From Alteromonas_F sp964429915 (GTDB taxonomy: Bacteria; Pseudomonadota; Gammaproteobacteria; Enterobacterales; Alteromonadaceae), in contig CAYSDZ010000009.1 in assembly GCA_964429915.1 (NCBI GenBank), forward strand, positions 1-64,000: a stretch of DNA of 64,000 bases, in the 5' to 3' direction. This document shows positions 38,551-46,937 of this stretch, piece by piece. Made by a program: the position numbers and the translations under genes. Under the pieces are notes generated by a model. That model made no database searches. It was not told the origin of the DNA and saw only the letters and a list, made by a program, of their open reading frames with translations. The stretch's first letter is position 1. Every line of letters starts with the position of its first letter.

Positions 38551-39891
38551 TTATAAGCCCAACTTTTTCTCTAAGTAGTGGATGTTTGTGCCACCTGCAA
38601 AAAAGTTTTCGTCTGCCATAATTCTACGCTGTAACGGCACATTGGTTTTAATACCTTCAATTATTAGCTCGTCTAAAGCATGGCGCATTCTCGCGATAGC
38701 TTCATCACGGGTTTCACCATAACTTATTAGTTTACCGATCATCGAATCGTAATGAGGGGGAACGCTGTAACCTTCATAAATATGAGATTCCCAACGCACA
38801 CCTAAACCACCTGGTGCATGAAATACCTTTATTTTGCCCGGACAGGGAACAAAAGTATCGGGGTCTTCCGCGTTAATTCGACACTCTATAGCATGACCAC
38901 GTATTTGCACTTGAGCTTGCTCAACCGACAAGGGTTGTCCGGCAGCAATACGGAGTTGTTCTTTAATCAAATCAACACCTGTAATCATTTCTGATACGGG
39001 ATGTTCAACTTGAATACGCGTGTTCATTTCAATGAAAAAGAATTCGCCATTTTCATACAAGAACTCAAACGTTCCAGCACCGCGATAGCCGAGTTCAATA
39101 CACGCTTTTCGGCATCGCTCACCGATTTTTTCACGCATTTGTGCTGATATTCCTGGTGCAGGAGCTTCTTCAACTACTTTTTGATGTCGACGCTGCATAG
39201 AGCAATCACGCTCACCAAGATGAATAGCATTACCTTGTCCGTCTGCAAGCACTTGAATTTCAACATGCCGAGGGTTCTCTAGGAATTTCTCCATGTATAC
39301 GATGCTATTGTTAAATGCAGCACCCGCTTCAGCCTGAGTGGTTGCGATAGACGACTCCAACTCAGCTTCAGAGCGCACTACACGCATACCTCGGCCACCA
39401 CCGCCACCTGCGGCTTTAACGATAACCGGATAACCAATTCGTTTTGCAATCGCTTTATTGCGTTCAGCGTCGTCTGTAAGCGGACCATCTGACCCCGGAA
39501 CACAAGGAACGCCTGCTTTTTTCATCGCATTAATAGCAGACACCTTGTCGCCCATTAGATTGATAGTTTCCGCTTTAGGACCAATAAAAATAAAGCCACT
39601 ACGTTCAACGGCATCAGCAAATTCCGCGTTCTCTGATAAAAAGCCGTATCCTGGGTGAATAGCAATAGAATTGGTGACTTCTGCCGCAGCAATAATACGC
39701 GGAATGTTTAAGTAACTGTCGGTTGCGGGTGCTTTACCAATACAAATCGATTCGTCAGCCAATAATACATGCTTTAAGTCGCGATCTGCGGTGGAATGCA
39801 CAGCAACGGTTTTGATTCCAAGCTCTTTACACGCACGAAGTATACGTAGAGCTATTTCGCCTCTATTGGCGATTAAGACTTTGTCTAACAT
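38551..39891 (-). CDS. accC: Biotin carboxylase subunit of acetyl-CoA carboxylase
   Basis: A 446-residue ATP-grasp enzyme that carboxylates the biotin on AccB, the first half of malonyl-CoA formation for fatty acids. It begins MLDKVLIANRGEIALRILRA, has the Gly-rich ATP loop K-A-A-G-G-G-G-G-R-G-M-R, and the catalytic M-N-T-R-I-Q-V-E-H-P-V-S-E. Length matches E. coli AccC (449). It is the last gene of the aroQ-accB-accC unit, 11 bases after accB. Confidence 0.97.
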   Translation of the reverse strand: MLDKVLIANRGEIALRILRACKELGIKTVAVHSTADRDLKHVLLADESICIGKAPATDSYLNIPRIIAAAEVTNSIAIHPGYGFLSENAEFADAVERSGFIFIGPKAETINLMGDKVSAINAMKKAGVPCVPGSDGPLTDDAERNKAIAKRIGYPVIVKAAGGGGGRGMRVVRSEAELESSIATTQAEAGAAFNNSIVYMEKFLENPRHVEIQVLADGQGNAIHLGERDCSMQRRHQKVVEEAPAPGISAQMREKIGERCRKACIELGYRGAGTFEFLYENGEFFFIEMNTRIQVEHPVSEMITGVDLIKEQLRIAAGQPLSVEQAQVQIRGHAIECRINAEDPDTFVPCPGKIKVFHAPGGLGVRWESHIYEGYSVPPHYDSMIGKLISYGETRDEAIARMRHALDELIIEGIKTNVPLQRRIMADENFFAGGTNIHYLEKKLGL

Positions 39892-39902
39892 GACAAGCCC
39901 AC

Positions 39903-40367
39903 TTATTCTATGATGAACAGTGGCTGATCAAATTCCACTGAATCTTGGTTTTCAACAAGGATAGCTTTTACTACGCCCGCTTTATCTGACTCAATTTGGT
40001 TCATCATTTTCATCGCTTCAATAATACACAGCGAATCACCGACTTTTACAGACTGACCCACTTCAACAAACGCCTTTGCGGTAGGCGAGGAAGAACGGTA
40101 GAACGTACCTACCATTGGCGATTTAACAGTGTGTCCCGTTTCTACGTCGGGTGTTGCTGGCGCTTCTGCTGAAGCCGCAACAGGCGCTGGTGCGGGTGCT
40201 GCAACCGGAGCTGCAGGGGCTGGAGCCGCATACTGCATGGGCATAGCTGACATGGTGCCCGCATTACGGTTAATCCGTACAGATTCCTCACCTTCGGTAA
40301 TCTCTAACTCGGCAATGCCTGACTCTTCGACTAGTTCAATGAGTTTTTTAATTTTTCGTATATCCAT
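39903..40367 (-). CDS. accB: Biotin carboxyl carrier protein of acetyl-CoA carboxylase
   Basis: About 154 residues from the ATG at 40365-40367 (MDIRKIKKL, the family start); a TTG four codons upstream overlaps the aroQ stop and is less likely. An N-terminal segment binds AccC, followed by an Ala/Pro-rich linker (about 45-80) and a C-terminal biotinyl domain with the modified Lys in E-A-M-K-M-M. It carries the carboxyl group between AccC and AccAD. It lies between aroQ and accC in a compact operon. BioH encoded at 5.8 kb contributes to making its cofactor. Confidence 0.96.
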   Translation of the reverse strand: MDIRKIKKLIELVEESGIAELEITEGEESVRINRNAGTMSAMPMQYAAPAPAAPVAAPAPAPVAASAEAPATPDVETGHTVKSPMVGTFYRSSSPTAKAFVEVGQSVKVGDSLCIIEAMKMMNQIESDKAGVVKAILVENQDSVEFDQPLFIIE

Positions 40368-40375
40368 GTTCTGTC

Positions 40376-40822
40376 TCAAGTTTGTTTTAATTCATTAAAT
40401 TTTACCATTGCGGCAGTAAGCGCTAGCTCATACCCCAATGGTCCTAATCCCACCAACACGCCAGACGCAATATCCGAAAAGTAGGAATGTTGTCTAAAGG
40501 CTTCGCGTTGGTGAACATTGCTAAGATGCACTTCGTAGAAAGGGATTTGTACTGCGAGTAATGCATCTCTTAGGGCAATACTGGTGTGGGTGAATGCAGC
40601 AGGATTAAAAATAATCGCATCAATAACCCCCATTGCACTATGAATACGTTCAATAAGTAGATGTTCTGAATTAGACTGAAAGCAAGTAAGAACCACATTT
40701 TGGCGATCAGCAAGCGTTTGCAATCGTTGAACGATGTCATCTAGCGACATTTGGCCATACTTGTCGGGCTCACGTTTACCTAATAAGTTTAAGTTTGGCC
40801 CATTTAGCAATAAAATATTCAT
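40376..40822 (-). CDS. aroQ: Type II 3-dehydroquinate dehydratase
   Basis: A 148-residue shikimate-pathway enzyme that dehydrates 3-dehydroquinate. It begins NILLLNGPNLNLLGKREPD, with the catalytic Tyr soon after in D-K-Y-G, and has F-N-P-A-A-F-T-H-T-S and the E-V-H-L-S-N motif of the type II dodecameric form. It is first in the aroQ-accB-accC operon common in gammaproteobacteria; the promoter should lie in the 220-base gap before dsbD's end. Confidence 0.96.
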   Translation of the reverse strand: MNILLLNGPNLNLLGKREPDKYGQMSLDDIVQRLQTLADRQNVVLTCFQSNSEHLLIERIHSAMGVIDAIIFNPAAFTHTSIALRDALLAVQIPFYEVHLSNVHQREAFRQHSYFSDIASGVLVGLGPLGYELALTAAMVKFNELKQT

Positions 40823-41042
40823 AACGTGCTGACATTACCGTCGAAAAACCCACTTCATTATCATTAAAGCAATTTAACGGAGAAAAAGCGAGTAGATATA
40901 AGTAAAACTACACTTTAACGACACAAAGTCGTATTTATTTATGAAAAGTATACCCAAAAGTGGAGAGTTCGCAGCAAAATACTGGTCTTATCAGAATTAT
41001 TCGTTAGCTACATTCCCTGTAGCTGATTGTTTTATCGTCACT

Positions 41043-42878
41043 TTAATTAAAAATATCGTTGACATGCGCGGCAAAAGGCTCTGCCTTCATGAAGCCGGTT
41101 ATACGAGATTGAGGAATTTCGTTGCCATTTTCGTCGAAAAATAGAATAGTTGGCAACCCTAACACATCAAACGCTTGTTGAAATTCAAAATTGGTTTCTG
41201 ATGTTGCGGTAAGGTCAATTTGCATCAATACCGTATCGCGCAATGCTTCTTTTACAATGGGCTTTGGAAAAGTTCTGGACTCAAACTCTTTGCAGGCCAC
41301 GCACCAGTCTGCATATAAATCTACCATCACTGTTTTTCCTTGCTCATTGGCTTGTTTGAGTTTTTCAGAAAAGTCAGGCAAGTCTTTAATCTGAATAAAC
41401 CGTCCATGGTGTGCGCTCTGGTCTGTCGTCTCTTTTTGCTCAGCAGCGTGTTGTATACCTTTCGAATTTGCGCTGTTATCAATGCTTCCTAGAATGTGGG
41501 TGTCTATTACCCTGTACCCTATTATGGCGCTGGCAAATAGGCCTATAAATATCCCAAACGCCCTCACTCCTTTCATAAAAGACGGTTGTGAGTGACTGTT
41601 TATTACAAAATAATAACTAAATGCGCTCAGCCCTAATACCGCATACAGCAACATTGAAAAGGGGCTGATCCACATTCTTTCAATAAACAATATGGCCACG
41701 GCTAACATCATAAAACCAAAGGTGGTTTTAACAATATTCATCCACCCTCCCGCTTTCGGCAACAATTTACCGCCGGTCATTCCAAACAAGATCAATGGAA
41801 TTCCCATACCAATGCTCAAAATGTATAACGCAATGAAGCCTAAAAACATATCGCCGCTTTGAGCAATATAGAGCAATATAGCGGTAAGCGGTGCGGTGGT
41901 GCAAGGCGAAGCCACTAAGCCAGAGAGCACACCCATCACAAAAACACCAATCGCGTTGCCTTGTTTTTGCTTATTGCTCACTTGGTTAAGTTTTACTTGC
42001 CATGAACTAGGTAACTGCAATTCATAAGCACCAAACATCGCCATCGACAACACCACGAATAATACGATAAATATGCTTAGCAAAAGCGGATGCTGAAGGG
42101 CTGCTTGAAATTGCACGCCGGCACTTGCTACTACAACACCTAAAATTGAATAGGTTATCGCCATGCCTTGCACGTAAATAAATGACAACCAAAACGCTTT
42201 ACTCAAGCTAGTCTCTTTACCTTGTCCAATCACTATGCTGGACAAAATGGGATACATAGGAAACACGCAAGGCGTAAATGCCAGTAACGCACCTAAACCA
42301 AAAAAACCTAAGAGCGTTATCAATAACCCCTCACTGGAAGCCAAATCTTCTGCAAGTTCATATTGCGATGAGACTGTTTTTTGTTTAGGCGGTGAAGAAG
42401 AGACACTTGGCTTTAACTGTGACAGATAAATTTTGTGGATGCTTGGTGGATAACATAAACCCGCCTTCGCACAGCCTTGATAGCGCAAGGCCACCACGGC
42501 GTCTTGTCCTGCTTTTTCAATGGGATACGAAAACGACAACGAGCCATAAAATACATCAGAGATACCAAAAAACTCATCTTCAATTTGCTCAGCCTGCGGG
42601 AAAACAGGCTCGCCTAAAGCCGCATCTTTTACTTTTGCACTAAACTGTTTTTTGTATAAATAATATCCATCAGCGATGTCGAAGGTAACTACCAGTTGAT
42701 CACCGTTTTGCTGAAAATCAAATTCAAAGGCTTCTTCGATAGGTAAAAAGCTAGGCTGAGCGTCGAACGGAGAAGAAAAATCGTCAAATTGAGCGTATGC
42801 AGGCAAAAGCCCAGCCATCACAACAAATAAAAACAAAACCGTTGATAAGCGTTTTAATAACATAATTCTGGTATTCAA
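41043..42878 (-). CDS. dsbD: Thiol:disulfide interchange protein DsbD
   Basis: A 611-residue inner-membrane protein that passes electrons from cytoplasmic thioredoxin to periplasmic DsbC/DsbG and cytochrome c maturation. A signal peptide (to about residue 29, AYA) leads to the periplasmic alpha domain with its Cys pair in C-A-K-A-G-L-C-Y-P-P. Eight membrane helices follow (about 185-460), with the Cys in T-P-C-V-F-P-M-Y-P and in A-S-P-C-T-T-A-P. A C-terminal thioredoxin domain has the active site W-C-V-A-C-K near residue 525. All six redox cysteines are present. The start may be five codons later. Confidence 0.95.
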   Translation of the reverse strand: MNTRIMLLKRLSTVLFLFVVMAGLLPAYAQFDDFSSPFDAQPSFLPIEEAFEFDFQQNGDQLVVTFDIADGYYLYKKQFSAKVKDAALGEPVFPQAEQIEDEFFGISDVFYGSLSFSYPIEKAGQDAVVALRYQGCAKAGLCYPPSIHKIYLSQLKPSVSSSPPKQKTVSSQYELAEDLASSEGLLITLLGFFGLGALLAFTPCVFPMYPILSSIVIGQGKETSLSKAFWLSFIYVQGMAITYSILGVVVASAGVQFQAALQHPLLLSIFIVLFVVLSMAMFGAYELQLPSSWQVKLNQVSNKQKQGNAIGVFVMGVLSGLVASPCTTAPLTAILLYIAQSGDMFLGFIALYILSIGMGIPLILFGMTGGKLLPKAGGWMNIVKTTFGFMMLAVAILFIERMWISPFSMLLYAVLGLSAFSYYFVINSHSQPSFMKGVRAFGIFIGLFASAIIGYRVIDTHILGSIDNSANSKGIQHAAEQKETTDQSAHHGRFIQIKDLPDFSEKLKQANEQGKTVMVDLYADWCVACKEFESRTFPKPIVKEALRDTVLMQIDLTATSETNFEFQQAFDVLGLPTILFFDENGNEIPQSRITGFMKAEPFAAHVNDIFN

Positions 42879-43046
42879 CCCACATTCAAAAAAAGTGACA
42901 CAGTAAAGACCAATCGCAACTTAATTTACTTTCACCGGTCTAAATGTTTAGTAATATACAAATGAATCTATTTGTACACTATACCAAGCAAGTGTAGTGT
43001 AAACCGCTATCGACATGTGATTTATTCAACTGACTAAGGAAGCAAG

Positions 43047-43592
43047 TTGCCGATTCTTTTTCTACTATTTATTATTGTTCCCATTATAGAAATTAGCCTG
43101 TTTATTCAAATTGGCGGTAAAATTGGTGGGTTTAACACGCTCGCTTTAGTCATCGTAACCGCTGCTTTAGGCGCTTTTTGTGTTAAACGAGAAGGCATTG
43201 CAACCTTGCAATCAGCCCAGCAAAAATTACAACAAAACCAAATGCCAGCAAAAGAGCTTATTGCAGGTGCAGGTCTGCTTGTAGCTGGGGTGCTTCTTAT
43301 TACACCGGGATTTATGACTGACCTGTTTGGGTTTCTGTTAATACTTCCATTTTCGCGAAAATGGTTACTTGAACGTTTATTAAAACGGTCAAATATCGCC
43401 TTTACCTCTCACCACAATGACTCACAGCACACATATTCACAACACCAGCATTCAACGAGCAATCACACAGGCGATGCTGAACAAGGAAACGTGTTCGAAG
43501 GTGAATATACCGACCATTCAGGGCAAAACAGTAAAGCGTCACTGATCAATACTCAAGATGACCCACAAACGAGTGACGAAAAAAAATTGTGA
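43047..43592 (+). CDS. fxsA: FxsA family membrane protein
   Basis: A 181-residue membrane protein. It starts with TTG at 43047, supported by AAGGA six bases upstream. The FxsA domain (1-125) begins P-I-L-F-L-L-F-I-I-V-P and has the E-I-S-L-F-I-Q-I-G segment, a basic loop, and a G-F-M-T-D-L-F-G-F-L-L turn between helices. The C-terminal 60 residues are His-, Gln- and Ser-rich and look unstructured. In E. coli FxsA overproduction relieves exclusion of phage T7 by F plasmid. Placement ahead of groESL is common in gammaproteobacteria. Confidence 0.9.
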   Translation: MPILFLLFIIVPIIEISLFIQIGGKIGGFNTLALVIVTAALGAFCVKREGIATLQSAQQKLQQNQMPAKELIAGAGLLVAGVLLITPGFMTDLFGFLLILPFSRKWLLERLLKRSNIAFTSHHNDSQHTYSQHQHSTSNHTGDAEQGNVFEGEYTDHSGQNSKASLINTQDDPQTSDEKKL

Positions 43593-43610
43593 TTTTTTTA
43601 ATCATCGCCC

Positions 43611-43638
43611 CTTGAGATTATTCACATACTCCCCATCT
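43611..43638 (+). promoter_or_regulatory. Sigma-32 heat-shock promoter of groESL
   Basis: CTTGAGA (-35), 13 bases, then CCCCATCT (-10) matches the RpoH consensus (CTTGAAA, 11-15 bases, CCCCATnT) at all but one position. It lies about 105 bases before groES and directly after fxsA, so groESL should be heat-inducible separately from fxsA. Confidence 0.9.
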
Positions 43639-43744
43639 CCTGAGCAGACAAAAGTTAGAGTTACCTTAACTCTTTTATAACCGGTGTTTTTGGTTGTCAG
43701 AAACACTATGCAATTAGACATTGGAATTTTCAGGAGATTTGAAA

Positions 43745-44035
43745 ATGGCAATTCGTCCTTTACACGACCGCGTCATTCTTAAGCGCGATGAGCAAGAAAG
43801 CAAATCAGCAGGCGGTATCGTGTTAACTGGTTCTGCGGCAGAAAAATCCACTCGCGGTCAAGTTATCGCTGTGGGTAACGGTAAGTTATTAGATAACGGC
43901 GAAGTAAAAGCGCTTGACGTAAAAGTTGGCGATACCGTTATTTTTAACGACGGTTACGGTGTAAAAACCGAGAAGCTAGACGGCGAAGAAGTGCTGATCT
44001 TAAGCGAAAGCGACATCCTAGCGATTGTCGAGTAA
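43745..44035 (+). CDS. groES: Co-chaperonin GroES
   Basis: A 96-residue cap of the GroEL folding chamber. The start is the ATG at 43745 (MAIRPLHDRV) with AGGAG nine bases upstream; a longer frame to 43721 crosses that ribosome site. The mobile loop region (E-S-K-S-A-G-G-I-V-L-T-G) and the C-terminal strand V-L-I-L-S-E-S-D-I-L-A are typical. It is first in the groES-groEL operon, 33 bases before groEL, under a sigma-32 promoter. Confidence 0.97.
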   Translation: MAIRPLHDRVILKRDEQESKSAGGIVLTGSAAEKSTRGQVIAVGNGKLLDNGEVKALDVKVGDTVIFNDGYGVKTEKLDGEEVLILSESDILAIVE

Positions 44036-44068
44036 CCCTTCCGTAAACGAATTTAGAGGAAATTAATT

Positions 44069-45715
44069 ATGGCAGCGAAAGAAGTACGTTTTGGCGACGA
44101 CGCTCGCACAAAAATGCTAAAAGGCGTCAATGTTCTAGCAAACGCAGTAAAAGTCACTTTAGGCCCAAAAGGCCGTAACGTTGTTTTAGATAAGTCATTC
44201 GGCGCGCCCAGCATTACTAAAGACGGTGTATCTGTAGCCAAAGAAATCGAACTTGAAGATAAGTTTGAGAATATGGGCGCACAAATGGTTAAAGAAGTGG
44301 CGTCTAAAGCGAATGACGAAGCGGGTGACGGTACCACTACTGCCACTGTACTGGCTCAAGCTATTGTTACAGAAGGCTTAAAATCGGTTGCAGCAGGCAT
44401 GAATCCAATGGACCTTAAGCGCGGTATCGACAAAGCCGTTGCAGCAGCCGTTGAAGAATTAAAAGCGCTATCTACCGATTGTAAAGATGGTAAGTCTATT
44501 GCTCAGGTGGGCACTATTTCTGCGAATTCTGATTCTGAAGTCGGTGATATCATTGCTGAAGCAATGGAAAAAGTGGGTCAAGAAGGTGTTATCACTGTTG
44601 AAGAAGGTCAAGCACTTCAAAACGAATTAGACGTTGTTGAAGGTATGCAATTTGATCGCGGTTACCTTTCTCCTTACTTCATCAATAATCAAGAAAACGG
44701 CACCGTTGAATTAGACAGCCCTTATATTCTTCTTGTTGATAAGAAAATCTCTAATATCCGTGAGTTGCTTCCTACTCTTGAAGCCGTTGCAAAATCGTCT
44801 AAGCCTCTTCTTATTATTGCGGAAGACGTGGAAGGTGAAGCGCTTGCTACGCTAGTGGTTAACAATATGCGCGGTATTGTTAAAGTAGCTGCGGTTAAAG
44901 CACCTGGTTTTGGTGACCGTCGTAAAGCCATGCTTCAAGACATTGCTGTGTTAACTGGCGGCACAGTAATTTCTGAAGAAATTGGTCTTGAGCTTGAAAA
45001 AGTTGAACTTGAAGACTTGGGTACGGCAAAACGCGTGGTTATCAATAAAGATAACACAACGGTTGTCGACGGCGCAGGCGATGAAGACGCTATTCAAGGC
45101 CGTTGCACTCAAATTCGTGGTCAAATTGAAGATTCAACGTCTGACTACGACAAAGAAAAGCTTCAAGAGCGTCTTGCTAAACTAGCTGGCGGTGTTGCCG
45201 TTATTAAAGTCGGTGCAGCAACCGAAGTTGAAATGAAAGAGAAAAAAGCCCGTGTTGAAGATGCGCTTCATGCAACACGCGCTGCCGTTGAAGAAGGTGT
45301 AGTACCCGGTGGTGGTGTAGCATTGGTTCGTGCCGCTGCTAAAATTGTTGGTCTTACTGGCGAAAACGAAGACCAAACTCACGGTGTTGCTCTTGCACTA
45401 CGTGCAATGGAAGCGCCTCTTCGTCAAATCGCATCTAACGCAGGTGCCGAAGCGTCTGTTGTGACCAATGAAGTGAAAAACGGCGAAGGCAACTACGGCT
45501 ACAATGCGGGTAACGACACGTACGGCGATATGCTAGAGATGGGAATCCTAGACCCAACTAAAGTCACTCGTAGCGCATTACAGTTTGCATCATCAATTGC
45601 TAGCTTAATGATCACTACTGAAGCCATGGTAGCTGAACTACCTAAAGAAGACGCACCAGCGGCACCAGATATGGGTGGCATGGGCGGAATGGGTGGCATG
45701 GGCGGCATGATGTAA
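44069..45715 (+). CDS. groEL: Chaperonin GroEL
   Basis: The 548-residue chaperonin that folds proteins in a double-ring ATP machine. It starts AAKEVRFGDDART, contains the ATP-binding D-G-T-T-T-A-T-V motif near residue 87, and ends in repeated G-G-M units. Length equals the E. coli protein. AGAGGA lies nine bases before the ATG. Two terminators follow the gene. Confidence 0.98.
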   Translation: MAAKEVRFGDDARTKMLKGVNVLANAVKVTLGPKGRNVVLDKSFGAPSITKDGVSVAKEIELEDKFENMGAQMVKEVASKANDEAGDGTTTATVLAQAIVTEGLKSVAAGMNPMDLKRGIDKAVAAAVEELKALSTDCKDGKSIAQVGTISANSDSEVGDIIAEAMEKVGQEGVITVEEGQALQNELDVVEGMQFDRGYLSPYFINNQENGTVELDSPYILLVDKKISNIRELLPTLEAVAKSSKPLLIIAEDVEGEALATLVVNNMRGIVKVAAVKAPGFGDRRKAMLQDIAVLTGGTVISEEIGLELEKVELEDLGTAKRVVINKDNTTVVDGAGDEDAIQGRCTQIRGQIEDSTSDYDKEKLQERLAKLAGGVAVIKVGAATEVEMKEKKARVEDALHATRAAVEEGVVPGGGVALVRAAAKIVGLTGENEDQTHGVALALRAMEAPLRQIASNAGAEASVVTNEVKNGEGNYGYNAGNDTYGDMLEMGILDPTKVTRSALQFASSIASLMITTEAMVAELPKEDAPAAPDMGGMGGMGGMGGMM

Positions 45716-45720
45716 AAATT

Positions 45721-45742
45721 TGAGAGTCTAACTCTCAGTTTT
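45721..45742 (+). terminator. First terminator after groEL
   Basis: A 7-bp perfect stem TGAGAGT / ACTCTCA with CTA loop, followed by GTTTTA. It lies 6 bases after the groEL stop. Confidence 0.75.
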
Positions 45743-45771
45743 ATACTGAACCCAATACCGTTTTAAAATGA

Positions 45772-45798
45772 GCCCGAGCCAATGCTTGGGCTTTTTTT
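45772..45798 (+). terminator. Second, stronger terminator after groEL
   Basis: Stem GCCCGAGC / GCTTGGGC (one G-T pair) with a CAAT loop, followed by seven T. Confidence 0.88.
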
Positions 45799-46104
45799 AT
45801 TGCAATACGGTTTTTTCATTGATACCCAAGTCTTAAACGCATTTAAAACTGCGTTATGCAGGCTATGCGATCTACTTTTCGAGTTAGACCTCTTACAGTT
45901 GTTCAACGTCTTTATTGAGTCCATTGTTTTTACTATTTGCATCCCATTGTGCATCAAACAAAATTCCACCTGCCTTCACACCGTGTAAAAATATGAAGTA
46001 GGTGTTTTGGAGTTCATAAGGTTTGCGCGCCATGACAAAGTTGGTGATGCAGAAAAGTATATTTGGCGATATTCTAACAGTAATACTTTGATTGGAGTGA
46101 AGTT
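45799..46104. other. Gap after groEL without a recognised gene
   Basis: About 300 bases. Short open frames exist on both strands but none has a ribosome site or protein-like composition. A GGAG at about 46094, nine bases before the ATG at 46105, belongs to the pseudogene that follows. This is the left end of the decayed accessory zone. Confidence 0.5.
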
Positions 46105-46937
46105 ATGGAAAACGAAAGTAGTATCGAAAAATTATAAAAATTGGGTGTTGAGTATTTAAGAGGAGATAAATATTTTCTCGGTTTTGTGCTCGCTCTTATC
46201 CTTGGTTACTATTTCTTGCGGTTCATTGGCAGCGGTGTTGGAATCGGTACAAATCAGGATTTGGCTGCATTTGTTGACTACATCGGCGGTCTGCTCAACC
46301 CCTTGCTTACTTTTTTTACGATTTTGATACTGCTCTATTCTATACCCATTCCACCTCAACATGCTCGTTTCAGAGCTATCACAGCGGTTTTGTGACAAGG
46401 CATACTTGAGAAGGAATGTGGTTAACCTTTCGAACAAGTGTAACGCAGTCATAAAAGCGCTGTGATAGCTCTGAAACGAGCATGTTGAGGTGGAACGGGT
46501 ATATACGGTTACAGCAGCGCGAACTGAAAACCATTATTGCTGATGTCAAAACAGCAAATAACATTGGTGAAAAGGGCGTAAATAAACAAGAGATCCAGCT
46601 TATTCTTCAATATTGTTACCAAGACTTTAGGGGCTACGCGAATTTTTTTAATCAGGTGTATCGGTCGGATTTTTTTGAAAACAAAAGTTTCAACGCACCA
46701 AATGACCATCATGAATTCACAATCAAGTATGTTGGCAAAAAGGTGGGGAGATGTTCTCTCAGAAATTTTATGGCTGATAACGATTTGATTGGATTTTTGA
46801 ATTATCAGGAATTCTTCGATTGGTTTGATGACCTGAGCGATAAAGCAATCTCGGCGTTGAGGATCGTAGACCAGTATTTTGAAGAACACTTGGCTTTTTC
46901 TGAAATGCCTCCGCCAGGTGTCTATTGTGGACCGTGA
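46105..46937 (+). pseudogene. Disrupted putative phage abortive-infection-type membrane protein
   Basis: A gene with a good ribosome site (GGAG) and ATG at 46105 is broken twice. Codon 11 is a TAA (46135-46137; E-K-L-stop-K-L-G). After about 80 codons a 159-bp MITE is inserted at 46343-46501. Removing the element and one TA copy rejoins the frame exactly (I-L-L-Y-S-I-R-L-Q-Q-R-E-L-K). The restored protein, about 220 residues, has two N-terminal membrane helices, a D-Y-I-G-G-L-L-N-P-L-L-T-F-F-T-I-L turn and a soluble C-terminal domain. That layout resembles putative phage abortive infection proteins (putAbiC type), where a G-G-x-L-x-P-x-L-T-F helix precedes Q-Q-x-E-L. The family call is from memory of the motif. 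Confidence 0.6.
46343..46501. mobile_element. 159-bp MITE with 44-bp terminal inverted repeats
   Basis: The ends TACCCATTCCACCTC... (46343-46386) and its reverse complement (46458-46501) match in 43 of 44 positions; pairing extends imperfectly to about 54 bp. A core of about 51 bases encodes nothing. A TA dinucleotide is duplicated on both sides (46341-46342 and 46502-46503), the signature of Tc1/mariner-IS630-type transposition. The element interrupts the abortive-infection-like gene. It could fold into one long hairpin if transcribed. No transposase is in the window, so mobility would depend on an enzyme from elsewhere. Related end sequences occur at 31644 and 57177. Confidence 0.88.

Noticed and set aside
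40129..40398. An Ala/Gly-rich plus-strand frame opposite accB
   Set aside because: It mirrors the Ala/Pro linker of AccB; shadow composition, no ribosome site.
45499..45708. A Pro/Met-rich minus-strand frame at the groEL end
   Set aside because: Shadow of the GroEL GGM tail.
46141..46395. An 84-residue gene starting at TTG 46141
   Set aside because: It is the middle piece of the Abi-like pseudogene, bounded by the in-frame TAA on the left and running into the MITE on the right.
46482..46937. A 151-residue gene starting inside the MITE
   Set aside because: Its first residues come from the MITE end; the rest is the C-terminal part of the interrupted gene.
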